50,863 bases of DNA from Curvibacter sp. GWA2_63_95 (GTDB taxonomy: Bacteria; Pseudomonadota; Gammaproteobacteria; Burkholderiales; Burkholderiaceae_C), in NCBI GenBank assembly GCA_001795455.1, contig MGPB01000013.1:1-50863 (forward strand), given 5' to 3'. The position numbers and the translations under genes were made by a program. Below are positions 17,817 to 26,222 of the stretch, piece by piece. Under the pieces are notes generated by a model. That model did no database searches. It was not told the origin of the DNA and worked only from the letters and a program-made list of their open reading frames with translations. Within the stretch, counting starts at the first letter, position 1; each line of letters starts with the position of its first letter.

Positions 17817-18854
17817 CTACCTGAACGTCTCGAACACACCATCCAGGCGCTGCACATAGTTCTGGCGCAGTGACGCATCGATGAAGCTGGCGTCAAAGCT
17901 GTTGCGTGCCAGCGTATAGGCGTGTTGTGCGGTCAGGCCCAGCGCCGCAAAGGTCTGGGTGAAGTTCTCGTTGAGGTAGCCACCGAAGTAGGCCGGGTCG
18001 TCCGAGTTGACGGTGGCCATGATGCCGGCGTCCAGCATGGCTCCAATATTGTGCTGGGCCAGCGTGGGAAATACCCGCAGCTTGAGGTTGGACAACGGGC
18101 AGACAGTGAGCGGCATCTTGTCTTTTGCTAGGCGCTGCATGAGTGCGGCGTCGTGGATGGCTTGCACACCATGGTCAATACGCTCCACCTTGAGCACATC
18201 GAGCGCGCTCCAGATGTAGGCCGGTGGCGCCTCTTCCCCCGCGTGGGCCACCAGGCGAAAGCCCAGCTGTTTGGCGCGCGCATAGACCTTGGCAAATTTC
18301 TCGGGCGGATGACCCACCTCGCTGGAGGCCAGGCCAATGCCGACAATCTTGTCGCGCAGCGGCAGTGCCTGCTCCAGGCATTCAAAGGCTTCCTCTTCGC
18401 TCAGGTGGCGCAGGAAACACAGGATCAGCGAAGCCGTCATGCCGAACTTGGCCGGCGCATCGGCACAGGCGCGGTACAGGCCGTTGATGACCACCTCGGC
18501 ACTCAGGCCGTGGCCGGTGTGCGTCTGGGTATCAAAGAAGATTTCGGTGTGCAGCACGTTGTCGGCCTGCGCACGCGCGAGGTAGGCGCAGGTCATGTCG
18601 TAGAAGTCCTGCTCGGTCTTCAGCACCATGGTGCCCTCGTGGTAGATGTCCAGAAACTCTTGCAGGTTGTTGAACACATAGGCATCGCGCAGCGCCTGCT
18701 CGCTGGGGAAGCGCAGCGGCACCTGGTTGCGCTTGGCCAGTGCAAACATCAGCTCGGGCTCCAGCGAGCCTTCGATGTGCATGTGCAGTTCGGCTTTGGG
18801 CATGGCACGCAACAAGGCCGGCATGCGGTCGGCGGGAATGGTCGGCAGGTTCAT
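17817..18854 (-). CDS. add: Adenosine deaminase family; type-2 adenine deaminase-like
   Basis: 345 residues. Zinc and catalytic motifs: HMH (24-26) in AELHMHIEGSLEPELMFALAKRN, VAHAGEEAPP, ERIDHGVQAIHD and VNSDDPAYFGGYLNENF. The stretches FNNLQEFLDIYHEG, DPQTHT-like DTQTHTGHG, ILCFLRHLSEEEA and LASSEVGHPPEKF match the adenine deaminases of pseudomonads (PA0148 type) better than classical adenosine deaminase, so adenine to hypoxanthine is the likelier reaction. It is the last gene of the minus-strand ndmCDE-like operon (85-base gap after the GST gene), which raises the possibility that a methylated adenine is used. Hypoxanthine would feed xdhAB. Confidence 0.88.
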   Translation of the reverse strand: MNLPTIPADRMPALLRAMPKAELHMHIEGSLEPELMFALAKRNQVPLRFPSEQALRDAYVFNNLQEFLDIYHEGTMVLKTEQDFYDMTCAYLARAQADNVLHTEIFFDTQTHTGHGLSAEVVINGLYRACADAPAKFGMTASLILCFLRHLSEEEAFECLEQALPLRDKIVGIGLASSEVGHPPEKFAKVYARAKQLGFRLVAHAGEEAPPAYIWSALDVLKVERIDHGVQAIHDAALMQRLAKDKMPLTVCPLSNLKLRVFPTLAQHNIGAMLDAGIMATVNSDDPAYFGGYLNENFTQTFAALGLTAQHAYTLARNSFDASFIDASLRQNYVQRLDGVFETFR

Positions 18855-18939
18855 GGTGGCTCGCGATCCGGTCGCTCAGGGGTTATAGACAGATGAAGAG
18901 GATGGTACCCGTGATAGCAGTTCGCGTGCCAGAGCAGGC

Positions 18940-19599
18940 TCAGACCGCCAGGGTGGCGGGCGCGGCCGGGCTGGTGGGGAACACACCACTCATGACCACA
19001 AAACCGGGAATGCGTTTGACGCGGTCGGTCCAGCGGCGGATGGCGGGATAATTCAGCAAAGGAATGCCGCCGTCTTCGCTCATCACCACATAGGGGAAAC
19101 AGGCGATATCGGCCACCGTGGGATGCGCCGCACCGCATAACCACTGCCCGCCTTGCGCCTCGCGGAACCAGAGATGCTCGTCGAGGATGCGGTACAAGCG
19201 GTGGGCACCAGCGCGGGCCGCCTCCACATCTAGTGGGTAAAACAGCATGTCGTGCAGGCGCGCGGCCGACGCGGTAGCGGTAATGCCGTCGGCAAAGGCC
19301 ATCCACTGCAGCACTTCCCCCAACAAGGCGGCGTCATCCACGGGCAGCCACTGCTGGCTGGTGTCATAGCGCCGAGCCAGGTAGGACAGGATGGCCTGCG
19401 CGTCGCGCAGCACATAGCCGCCATCATCGATCACCGGCAGTTGGCCTAGCGGGTTGATCTCCAGAAAGGCTTCGCTCTTGTGCTGCGCCGCCGGGTAGAA
19501 GCTGATGGGCTCCTTTTCGTAGGCCACGCCCAGCATGCTGAGCAGCAGTCGCACCTTGTAGCAGTTGCCGGAGAGTTCAAAGTCGTAGAGTTTGAGCAT
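18940..19599 (-). CDS. Glutathione S-transferase family protein, NdmE-like by context
   Basis: 219 residues. N-terminal thioredoxin fold (MLKLYDFELSGNCYKVRLLL, with the conserved NPLGQLPVIDDGG and DAQAILSYLARRY) and a C-terminal all-helical domain (HPTVADIACFPYV). Ser10/Asn12/Cys13 occupy the active-site loop. In the caffeine degrader Pseudomonas putida CBB5, NdmE is a GST homologue with a structural rather than catalytic role in the NdmCDE N7-demethylase complex. The same gene order next to an NdmD-type reductase (11-base gap) suggests the same role here; an ordinary detoxifying GST is the alternative. Confidence 0.85.
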   Translation of the reverse strand: MLKLYDFELSGNCYKVRLLLSMLGVAYEKEPISFYPAAQHKSEAFLEINPLGQLPVIDDGGYVLRDAQAILSYLARRYDTSQQWLPVDDAALLGEVLQWMAFADGITATASAARLHDMLFYPLDVEAARAGAHRLYRILDEHLWFREAQGGQWLCGAAHPTVADIACFPYVVMSEDGGIPLLNYPAIRRWTDRVKRIPGFVVMSGVFPTSPAAPATLAV

Positions 19600-19610
19600 G
19601 GGGAGAAGGC

Positions 19611-21341
19611 CTAAAGGTCCAGAACCAGGGTCGGTGTTTTGGCGCGCGACACGCACACCATGGTGCAGCGCTGGCTGCGTCGTTCGTCGGCGGAGAGGTA
19701 GACATCGCGGTGGTCGGGTTCGCCTTCGAGCACCGCGGTTTCGCAGGTTCCGCAGGCCCCCTGCTCGCACACGGTGTTGACGCTGACACCCGCCTCGCGC
19801 ACCACCTGCACAATCGTGCGCCCCGCTGGCACGTGCAAGGTTTTGCCACTGCGTTGCAGCACCACGTCAAAGGCGGTGTTGTCTGCGCGGTCCAATGCCT
19901 GATGGTTGGCAAAGTACTCGCGGTGCAACTGGTCTTCGGGCCAACCCAAGGTACGCGCAGTTTTCAGCACCAAGTCCATCATGGCACCCGGGCCACACAC
20001 GTACAAGCGCTTGCCTGCAGTGTCGGTGGCCAACAATTTCTGCAATGTGTCAGCCGTGCCTTGCACATCCAAGCCAGTGTGCAGCTGCACCGCACCACCC
20101 AGCGACTGGACACGCTCCGCAAACGCCACATGCTCGGACCCACGCACAAAGTAATGCAACACAAAGCTGCGCCCCGCGGCCTGCAGCTGCTGTGCCATGG
20201 CCAGCAAGGGGGTGATGCCAATGCCGCCAGCAATCAACACACTGTGCACGGAATCCTGCAAGCCAAAGCGGTTGACCGGCCGGCCTGCAGACAGCGTATC
20301 GCCCACTTGCAGGTCATCGCACATGGCGCGCGAGCCGCCGCGCGACGCAGCTTCGCGCTTCACACCGATCACATAGTGCGCACGCTCGGCCGGTCCATTG
20401 ACCAGCGAGTAGTGGCGCACCAACCCACCGGGTGTCACGACTTCCAGATGCGCACCGGCCGTGAAACCGTGCAGTGGTGCAGCGCTGTCGCTCACCAGGC
20501 GGAAGGCCACCACATCGTGTGCGGTCTGCACCTTCTCCACCACCTTGAGGCTTTGGCGCGACTGGCGCTCGCCCTGGTTCAGCGGAATGGCTAGGGGCTC
20601 GGGCAGCACCAGGCTCAGCGGTGCGTGCGCCTGCGCTTCCAGGCGCGCACGCAGTTGCGAAAAGAGGCCGTTGAAATGGCGCTGGGCGGTCAGGGTCGCC
20701 GCCGCATCCAGCGGCTGCACAGTGCCCCACTGGGCATGCAGAATGCAACTGCTGTCGCTCTGGGTCTGCACTTGTACACGCAAGCTGCCACCGGGCAAAG
20801 CCAGGGTGTAGAACTGCCCAGCGCCTGCCGTGCCGTGCGCCTCCAATGGCCCATCCAGTTCGGTTTCCAGCGCCGCCATCAGCGTGCGCGCTGCCACATG
20901 CATGGGCAGGGCACGCAGTGCCACCCGGCTCCCCTGCACGGCCCACGCAGGCACCGCAAATGCAGCGGGCTTGGCCAGCGCCACCCACACCCAGCCATCC
21001 TGCTCGATACAGTCAAAACTGTTCACACAGGCCGCATGGTTGTCGCGCCGCCCCACCTCGGCCGGCACGGTGGTGCACTCGCCCGAACCGGAGGCAAAGC
21101 GCCAGCCGTGGTACTGACAGCGCAACTCCTGCCCCAGGTTGATGCCCATGCTGAGCGGCACGCTGCGGTGCGGACAACGGTTTTCCCAAGCGTTGACCAG
21201 GCCGTCATCGCTGCGCCACAGCGCCAGGTTGTAGACGCCCACACGCGCAGGAAACACATGGCGCAAGGCCAGGTCGCAGCTGGAGGCCAGCACATGCCAG
21301 CCGCGCACAGAGTCCGGGGAATGCAATACAGGCGTGCTCAT
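19611..21341 (-). CDS. ndmD: NdmD-like oxidoreductase: Rieske - FNR - plant-type ferredoxin
   Basis: 576 residues. N-terminal Rieske cluster: C56-P-H58 and C75-Q-Y-H78 (NRCPHRSVPLSMG, LRCQYHGW). A middle part of about 150 residues has no motif. A ferredoxin-reductase module follows (HYSLVNGPAERAHYVIGVKR, IAGGIGITPLLAMAQ, YVCGPGAMM), then a [2Fe-2S] ferredoxin with C525, C530, C533 and C563. This order is the hallmark of NdmD, the reductase of bacterial methylxanthine N-demethylases, which supplies an extra Rieske centre. The predicted job is to pass NAD(P)H electrons to the oxygenase encoded just upstream (1-base overlap, TGATG). No redox ligand is missing. Confidence 0.85.
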   Translation of the reverse strand: MSTPVLHSPDSVRGWHVLASSCDLALRHVFPARVGVYNLALWRSDDGLVNAWENRCPHRSVPLSMGINLGQELRCQYHGWRFASGSGECTTVPAEVGRRDNHAACVNSFDCIEQDGWVWVALAKPAAFAVPAWAVQGSRVALRALPMHVAARTLMAALETELDGPLEAHGTAGAGQFYTLALPGGSLRVQVQTQSDSSCILHAQWGTVQPLDAAATLTAQRHFNGLFSQLRARLEAQAHAPLSLVLPEPLAIPLNQGERQSRQSLKVVEKVQTAHDVVAFRLVSDSAAPLHGFTAGAHLEVVTPGGLVRHYSLVNGPAERAHYVIGVKREAASRGGSRAMCDDLQVGDTLSAGRPVNRFGLQDSVHSVLIAGGIGITPLLAMAQQLQAAGRSFVLHYFVRGSEHVAFAERVQSLGGAVQLHTGLDVQGTADTLQKLLATDTAGKRLYVCGPGAMMDLVLKTARTLGWPEDQLHREYFANHQALDRADNTAFDVVLQRSGKTLHVPAGRTIVQVVREAGVSVNTVCEQGACGTCETAVLEGEPDHRDVYLSADERRSQRCTMVCVSRAKTPTLVLDL

Positions 21342-22195
21342 CAAACAATGGCTCCATAACGAACGTGCTTGGCACGCAGCCAACGCCGGTAGGCCACCGA
21401 CATGGCGTCAATCTTCACAGGAAATTCCAGGTTCCAGGCCAGCGGCAGGCGCTTGGGGTTGTGCGACTGCAGGATAGGCCGGTCCTGCCCAAAAATGATT
21501 TGCTGGAAGCGCGAAATCGGCTCCTCGGAGCCAGGCGCATCGACATAACACAGCAGCGTGTGGCCAATGCTGCTGGTCTCCGACACGGGCTGCAGGCCCA
21601 ACACGATGATGTCGAACTCGCGCGTGTCCACCGACGAGGTTTTCTTCAGCATCGCGATGTGTGGGTGCACCACCCGGTATTCGTACTGCGTGTCCAGGCC
21701 CTCCCCCCCTGCAGTGGGCGAGCCTTGTGGTTGCCAGAACTTGCAGTCGGTGGCGACGATCTGGTCGGTCGCGTCCTCATGGTGCAACTTGTACGGAGGC
21801 ACCTCGGTATGCGGCTCCTTGCCCAGGTAGTCGGTATGCACAAAGGGGAAGTGGCCCATGTCCAGAAAGTTCTCGACACAACGCAATGCTGAGGCATGCA
21901 CACCAAAGCTGCCGGGGTGGGTGAATACGCGCCCTGGCTGGTCCCAGCGTGGCAATTCAACGATGTCGCGTGCGGGGGTGCCCAAACACACCCACACCCA
22001 GCCGTGGCGGACCTGCACATGGGGCACGGCTTGGCCGCTGTCGGCAAAGGTCACCGAGACCGCGTCACCCACGCGGCGAAGCGTCAGCGCGCGATCAAAC
22101 AGCTGCGTGTGCAGCGGCGCCGTGGCGGGGATGCGATCTGGCGGGCCCAGGGTCTGCCAGTCGTTCCACAGTGCAGCATCGTCTTGTGCATTCAT
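21341..22195 (-). CDS. Rieske-less non-heme iron oxygenase subunit, NdmC-like
   Basis: 284 residues. The mononuclear-iron motif of Rieske oxygenases is present (ENFLDMGHFPFVH, Asp/His/His ligands). The N-terminal part keeps the flanking strands of a Rieske domain (LWNDWQTLG, LTLRRVGDAV, RHGWVWVCLGTP), but both CxH and CxxH loops are absent, so it cannot bind its own cluster. NdmC of caffeine degraders is built the same way and takes electrons from NdmD's Rieske domain. The likely reaction is oxidative N-demethylation of a methylated purine, releasing formaldehyde; the substrate is unknown. First gene of the operon; no clear Shine-Dalgarno precedes ATG at 22195. Confidence 0.8.
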   Translation of the reverse strand: MNAQDDAALWNDWQTLGPPDRIPATAPLHTQLFDRALTLRRVGDAVSVTFADSGQAVPHVQVRHGWVWVCLGTPARDIVELPRWDQPGRVFTHPGSFGVHASALRCVENFLDMGHFPFVHTDYLGKEPHTEVPPYKLHHEDATDQIVATDCKFWQPQGSPTAGGEGLDTQYEYRVVHPHIAMLKKTSSVDTREFDIIVLGLQPVSETSSIGHTLLCYVDAPGSEEPISRFQQIIFGQDRPILQSHNPKRLPLAWNLEFPVKIDAMSVAYRRWLRAKHVRYGAIV

Positions 22196-22227
22196 GGGGA
22201 GTCTTTCGGAGAAATCACGTTGACCCC

Positions 22228-22256
22228 ATTGTATTTTGGTATACCAAAATTTCCAA
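22228..22256 (-). promoter_or_regulatory. Promoter of the ndmCDE-like operon with embedded GntR operator
   Basis: On the minus strand, TTGGAA (22256-22251) and TACAAT (22233-22228) are separated by exactly 17 bp. That spacer is almost entirely the perfect palindrome ATTTTGGTATACCAAAAT (22250-22233). The core TTGGTATACCAA fits the GntR/FCD operator pattern. Binding there would exclude RNA polymerase. The regulator gene starts 35 bases from the palindrome on the other strand, so autoregulation is likely. Confidence 0.75.
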
Positions 22257-22284
22257 GAATCCACCCCCTAGAATCCAGCGAAAC

Positions 22285-22956
22285 ATGAAAAATCTTCGCG
22301 TCCAACACTTGGTCGATGCCATCACCGCCGCCATCGTCGCCCGGCGCCTGCCGCCCGGCACTCGCCTGCCGGAGCGCGAGCTGGGTGACATCTTCGGCGT
22401 AAGCCGCACACTGGTGCGGGCCGCAGTGGCCGAACTCAAGACACATGGCCTGGTGGAAGCGGCAGGCCCCAAGACCACCATCGTCGCCCAGCCCAGTGTG
22501 GAAGACGCACAAGCCCTGTTCGAGACCATGCAGGTGCTGGAGTCTGGCGCCGTGCATCGCCTCAGCGGCCAGCTCAAACCCAAGCAACTCACCCACCTGC
22601 GCCGGCACGCTGCCCGCGAAGTCCAAGCCCAGCGCCGCCAAGACTGGCTCTTGGCCAACCAACTCGGGCGCGCTTTTCACACCGAGCTCGTGGCGCAGTT
22701 GGGCAACCCCATCCTGTCGCAGGTGTTCGAGAGTTTGTTGACGCGCGAGGCCGTGATCTCTGCGCTCTACAACACCGAATTCGACTACGACCATCTGCAC
22801 GACGAGCATCTGGAGTTGCTGGACCACCTGGAAGCGAGCCGCACGACAGAGGCGCAGGCGTTGGTGATCGAGCACTGGACCCTGGTGGTTAAGGGCTACC
22901 GCATCGAAAGCGCCGAGCCAGGCAGCGTGGACTTGGCCACCGCGCTGCAGGCATAA
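22285..22956 (+). CDS. GntR family transcriptional regulator, FCD type
   Basis: 223 residues. Winged helix at about 5-72 (RLPPGTRLPERELGDIFGVSRTLVRAAVAELKTHGLVE in two halves), then an all-helical FCD ligand domain with the metal-type His residues in AFHTELVAQLGN and LHDEHLELLDHLE. It is divergent from the ndmCDE-like operon and faces the palindrome at 22233-22250. The ligand is probably a purine or methylpurine; derepression is inferred from operator position. The minus-strand terminator at 22955-22978 overlaps its last bases. Confidence 0.92.
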   Translation: MKNLRVQHLVDAITAAIVARRLPPGTRLPERELGDIFGVSRTLVRAAVAELKTHGLVEAAGPKTTIVAQPSVEDAQALFETMQVLESGAVHRLSGQLKPKQLTHLRRHAAREVQAQRRQDWLLANQLGRAFHTELVAQLGNPILSQVFESLLTREAVISALYNTEFDYDHLHDEHLELLDHLEASRTTEAQALVIEHWTLVVKGYRIESAEPGSVDLATALQA

Positions 22957-22978
22957 AAAAGGCCACCTTGCGGTGGCC
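22955..22978 (-). terminator. Terminator of the BMP ABC-transporter operon
   Basis: On the minus strand GGCCACC pairs with GGTGGCC around a 4-base loop and is followed by six Ts (22960-22955). It lies 38 bases beyond the binding-protein stop codon at 23017. Confidence 0.85.
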
Positions 22979-23016
22979 TCTTCGGGTTCACTCGCGCCTC
23001 AGCGCGAGATGGCGGC

Positions 23017-24177
23017 TTACTTGGCGCCGGGAACCTTGCCTTCCACGCCCTTGACGAAGAAGTTCAGGCCACCCAGCATCTTGCCGTCGGCGACTTCGTC
23101 CTTCTTCAGGCGTTCCTTGCCGGTGTTGTCAAACAAGGGGCCCTTCCAGATGGAGAAGCTGCCGTCTTTCAGACCGGCCTTGACTTCTTCGACCTTGGCC
23201 TTCACATCGGCAGGCACGTCTTCGGCGATGGACACGAGGTCGATCGCGCCTTCTTTCACGCCGTACTCAGTGTCACCTTCAGACTTCCAAGTGCCTTCCA
23301 GTGCATCCTTGGTCGCCTTGATGTAGTAAGGCGCCCAGTTGATGGTGGAGGAAGCCAAGTGAGCCTTGGGACCGTAGGCGGTCATGTCGGAATCCCAACC
23401 GAAGGCGCGCTTGCCCTTGTCCTGGGCAGTCTTCAGCACGGCAGGCGAGTCGGTGTTCTGGAACAGAATGTCGGCGCCGCCGTTGATCAGGCTGGTAGCC
23501 GCTTCGGTTTCCTTGGGTGGGTTGAACCACTCGTTGACCCACACCACTTTGGTCTTGATCTTGGGGTTGCCGGTTTGTGCGCCCAGAGTGAATGCGTTGA
23601 TGTTGCGGATCACTTCAGGAATTGGCACCGATGCCACCACACCCAGCGTGCCGGTCTTGCTCATCTTGCCGGCGATCACGCCTGCCATGTACGCACCTTC
23701 GTAGGTACGGCTGTTGTAGGTGCGCAGGTTGTCGGCTTGCTTGTAGCCGGTGGCGTGCTCGAACTTCACGTCCTTGAAGTCAGGCGCCACCTTGAGCATG
23801 GGTTCCATGTAACCAAAGCTGGTGCCGAAAATCAGCTTGTTGCCTTGGGTGGCCATGTCGCGCACCACACGCTCAGCGTCCGCACCTTCAGGCACGTTTT
23901 CCACGAAGGAGGTGACGATCTTGTCGCCAAATTCTTTTTCCAGCGCCTTGCGAGCGTTGTCGTGGGCGAAGGTCCAGCCGCCGTCACCCACAGGGCCGAC
24001 GTAGGCGAAAGCAATCTTCAGGGGATCAGGCTTGGCCGGTGCGGGGGCAGAAGCAGCAGGTGCTGGCGCGGGCGCAGGAGCCGGCTCTTCTTTTTTGCCG
24101 CAACCCACCAGGGCCGCACTGGCCACGGCGGTCAGGGCCGCTATTTTGAGCAATGAACGTTTTTGCAAATCTGTCAT
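23017..24177 (-). CDS. BMP-family ABC substrate-binding lipoprotein (purine/nucleoside type)
   Basis: 386 residues. Lipobox LVGC with Cys26, then an Ala/Pro-rich linker and the PnrA/BMP domain (KIAFAYVGPVGDGGWTFAHD, GTSFGYMEPMLKVAPDF, HATGYKQADN, RAFGWDSDMTAYGPKAH). Such proteins bind purine nucleosides in spirochaetes and bacilli. It ends the minus-strand operon ATPase, permease, permease, binding protein (48-base gap) and has its own terminator. It is paralogous to the orphan at 13781-14884, which lacks the lipobox. Confidence 0.93.
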   Translation of the reverse strand: MTDLQKRSLLKIAALTAVASAALVGCGKKEEPAPAPAPAPAASAPAPAKPDPLKIAFAYVGPVGDGGWTFAHDNARKALEKEFGDKIVTSFVENVPEGADAERVVRDMATQGNKLIFGTSFGYMEPMLKVAPDFKDVKFEHATGYKQADNLRTYNSRTYEGAYMAGVIAGKMSKTGTLGVVASVPIPEVIRNINAFTLGAQTGNPKIKTKVVWVNEWFNPPKETEAATSLINGGADILFQNTDSPAVLKTAQDKGKRAFGWDSDMTAYGPKAHLASSTINWAPYYIKATKDALEGTWKSEGDTEYGVKEGAIDLVSIAEDVPADVKAKVEEVKAGLKDGSFSIWKGPLFDNTGKERLKKDEVADGKMLGGLNFFVKGVEGKVPGAK

Positions 24178-24225
24178 GTCACTTCCTTATAAAAAACCGA
24201 GGGATGAAAACGAAACAACCACGTA

Positions 24226-25146
24226 TCACGAGCCCGGATAGAACGGCTTGCCGATTGAAGCAGGCATGTTAATCCGAATCCAGCGCGGGTTACGCGATAT
24301 CAGGGCCAAAACCAAGATGGTGGCGACATAGGGCAGCATGGTCAAGAACTGGCTGGGCACATCCACACCGATGCCCTGCAAATGGAACTGCAACATGGTC
24401 ACGCCGCCAAACAGATACGCACCAAGCAACACCCGTGCCGGGCGCCAGGTGGCGAAGGTGGTCAACGCCAGAGCGATCCAGCCCTTGCCAGCCACCATGC
24501 CCTCCACCCACAGCGGCGTGTACACCACCGAGATATAGGCACCGGCCAGGCCGCACAAGGCACCACCGGCCACCACGGCAGCCAAACGAATGCCGCGCAC
24601 CGGATACCCCAGCGCGTGGGCAGACTCGGGGCTTTCGCCCACGCTGCGCAGAATCAGGCCGGCGCGGGTGCGGTACAAAAACCAGATCAGGGCCAGCGCA
24701 AAGAACACGGTCAGGTAGACCATGGGGTGGTGGCGAAACAGGGCCTCGCCGAGGAAGGGAATGTCCGACAGGCCGGGAATGGCGAAAGATGCACGGTCAG
24801 GGATTTTTTCCTGCACATACGAGATGCCCGCAAACGCCGAGAAGCCGCCGCCAAACAGGCTGAGCGCCAGGCCGGTGGCGTACTGGTTGGTATTGAGCCA
24901 AATGACCAAGCCACCAAAAATGGCCGCCAGCACCGCGCCCGCCGCCATGCCCGCCAGAAAGCCGGCGACCGGGCTGCCGGTGTGCACCACCGTGGCAAAG
25001 CCGGCAATGGCGGCACACAGCATCATGCCCTCGGCCCCGAGGTTGACGATGCCAGATTTTTCGTTGATCAACAGCCCCAGTGCAGCCAGAGCCAGCACCG
25101 TGCCAGCGTTCAGCGTGGATGCGATCAGCAGAGCGTAGGAATCCAT
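24226..25146 (-). CDS. ABC transporter permease, NupQ/YufQ type
   Basis: 306 residues with about 8-9 hydrophobic helices. The signatures GIVNLGAEGMMLCAAIAGF near the N-terminus and LRSVGESPESAHALGYPV with GGALCGLAGAYIS are typical of BPD_transp_2 permeases of BMP-linked importers. Its ATG overlaps the stop of the upstream permease by one base (TAATG at 25148-25144). It forms the channel with the next permease. Confidence 0.92.
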   Translation of the reverse strand: MDSYALLIASTLNAGTVLALAALGLLINEKSGIVNLGAEGMMLCAAIAGFATVVHTGSPVAGFLAGMAAGAVLAAIFGGLVIWLNTNQYATGLALSLFGGGFSAFAGISYVQEKIPDRASFAIPGLSDIPFLGEALFRHHPMVYLTVFFALALIWFLYRTRAGLILRSVGESPESAHALGYPVRGIRLAAVVAGGALCGLAGAYISVVYTPLWVEGMVAGKGWIALALTTFATWRPARVLLGAYLFGGVTMLQFHLQGIGVDVPSQFLTMLPYVATILVLALISRNPRWIRINMPASIGKPFYPGS

Positions 25147-26222
25147 TATTTCTTTCCTCCGGCCACAGGCTTGACCCACCTGAAGCGGTAATTCACCAGG
25201 GTGTCACAGGCCAGCAGGCTGAACAGCAGCAGGCCCTGAAACACGCCGGTCAGCGACTTGGGCAGACCCAGGCGCGACTGCGCGAGTTCACCACCGATAT
25301 AGAACATGCTCATCAGGATGGCAGAGAACACCATGCCCACCGGGTGCAAGCGCCCCACATAGGCCACGATGATGGCCGCAAAGCCGTAGCCCACAGGCAC
25401 AAACGGGGTGAGTTGGCCCACGGGACCTGCCACCTCCAGCGCCCCAGCCAGGCCCGAGGTCGCACCAGAAATCAGCATGGCAGTCCACAGGGCACTGCGG
25501 GCGGAGAAGCCGGCATAGCGCGCGGCGGCGGGTGCCAACCCGCCCACCTGCTGTGCAAACCCAGCGCGCGTGCGGAACAGGAACACCCACAGCCCCGCCA
25601 CGCCCAGCAAGGCAAAGATCACACCGATGTTCACGCGCGAGCCGTCAAACAAACGGGGAATGCGGGTGACCGCATCGAAATTTTTGGACTGCGGGAAGTT
25701 GTAGCCAAGTGGATCTTTCCAGGGGCCATAGACCAGGTAGTACAGCACCTGCACGGCGATGTAGACCATCATCAGCGTCACCAGAATTTCATTGGCGTTG
25801 AAGCGGTCGCGCAGCAAGGCCGCAATGCCGGCCCAGACCATGCCACCCAGTACACCGGCAACCAGCACATACGCCACGATCTCGCGGCCGGTGCCAGGGC
25901 CCGCCATCAGGGCCACGCCGCTGGCGGCCACGGCGCCCATCACGTACTGCCCTTCAGCCCCGATGTTCCAGACATTGGAGCGATAGCACACGGCCAGCCC
26001 CAGCGAGATGAGCAGCAGCGGCGTGGCCTTGACGGTCAACTCGCCAAGGGCGTAGCCCGACTTGAGTGGCTCCCAAAAGAACACCATGAGGCCGCGCACC
26101 GGGTCTTTGCCCAGCAGGGAGAACAGGATGACACCAATGACCAGCGTGATAGCCACCGCCAGCAGGGGCGAGGCATAGGTCCATAACCGCGAGGGTTGCG
26201 CGCGTACTTCCAGCTTAAGCAT
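25146..26222 (-). CDS. ABC transporter permease, NupP/YufP type
   Basis: 358 residues, predicted 9-10 helices. Motifs ATPLLLISLGLAVCYRSNVWNIGAEGQYVMGA and, late, GFAAIIVAYVGRLHPVG define the second BPD_transp_2 permease of nucleoside importers (each stretch is seen in two conserved halves). The start at 26222 overlaps the ATPase stop by 8 bases, indicating tight coupling. Confidence 0.92.
   Translation of the reverse strand: MLKLEVRAQPSRLWTYASPLLAVAITLVIGVILFSLLGKDPVRGLMVFFWEPLKSGYALGELTVKATPLLLISLGLAVCYRSNVWNIGAEGQYVMGAVAASGVALMAGPGTGREIVAYVLVAGVLGGMVWAGIAALLRDRFNANEILVTLMMVYIAVQVLYYLVYGPWKDPLGYNFPQSKNFDAVTRIPRLFDGSRVNIGVIFALLGVAGLWVFLFRTRAGFAQQVGGLAPAAARYAGFSARSALWTAMLISGATSGLAGALEVAGPVGQLTPFVPVGYGFAAIIVAYVGRLHPVGMVFSAILMSMFYIGGELAQSRLGLPKSLTGVFQGLLLFSLLACDTLVNYRFRWVKPVAGGKK

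Noticed and set aside
20461..21359. Plus-strand frames across the NdmD-like gene.
   Set aside because: They overlap the Rieske and reductase domains antisense and show no motif.
18940..22195. The operon as HpxDE-type hypoxanthine oxidation or a phthalate-type aromatic dioxygenase.
   Set aside because: HpxD and phthalate dioxygenases have their own Rieske domain in the oxygenase, and their reductases lack an N-terminal Rieske domain; the layout here fits NdmC/NdmD better. Kept only as a secondary option.
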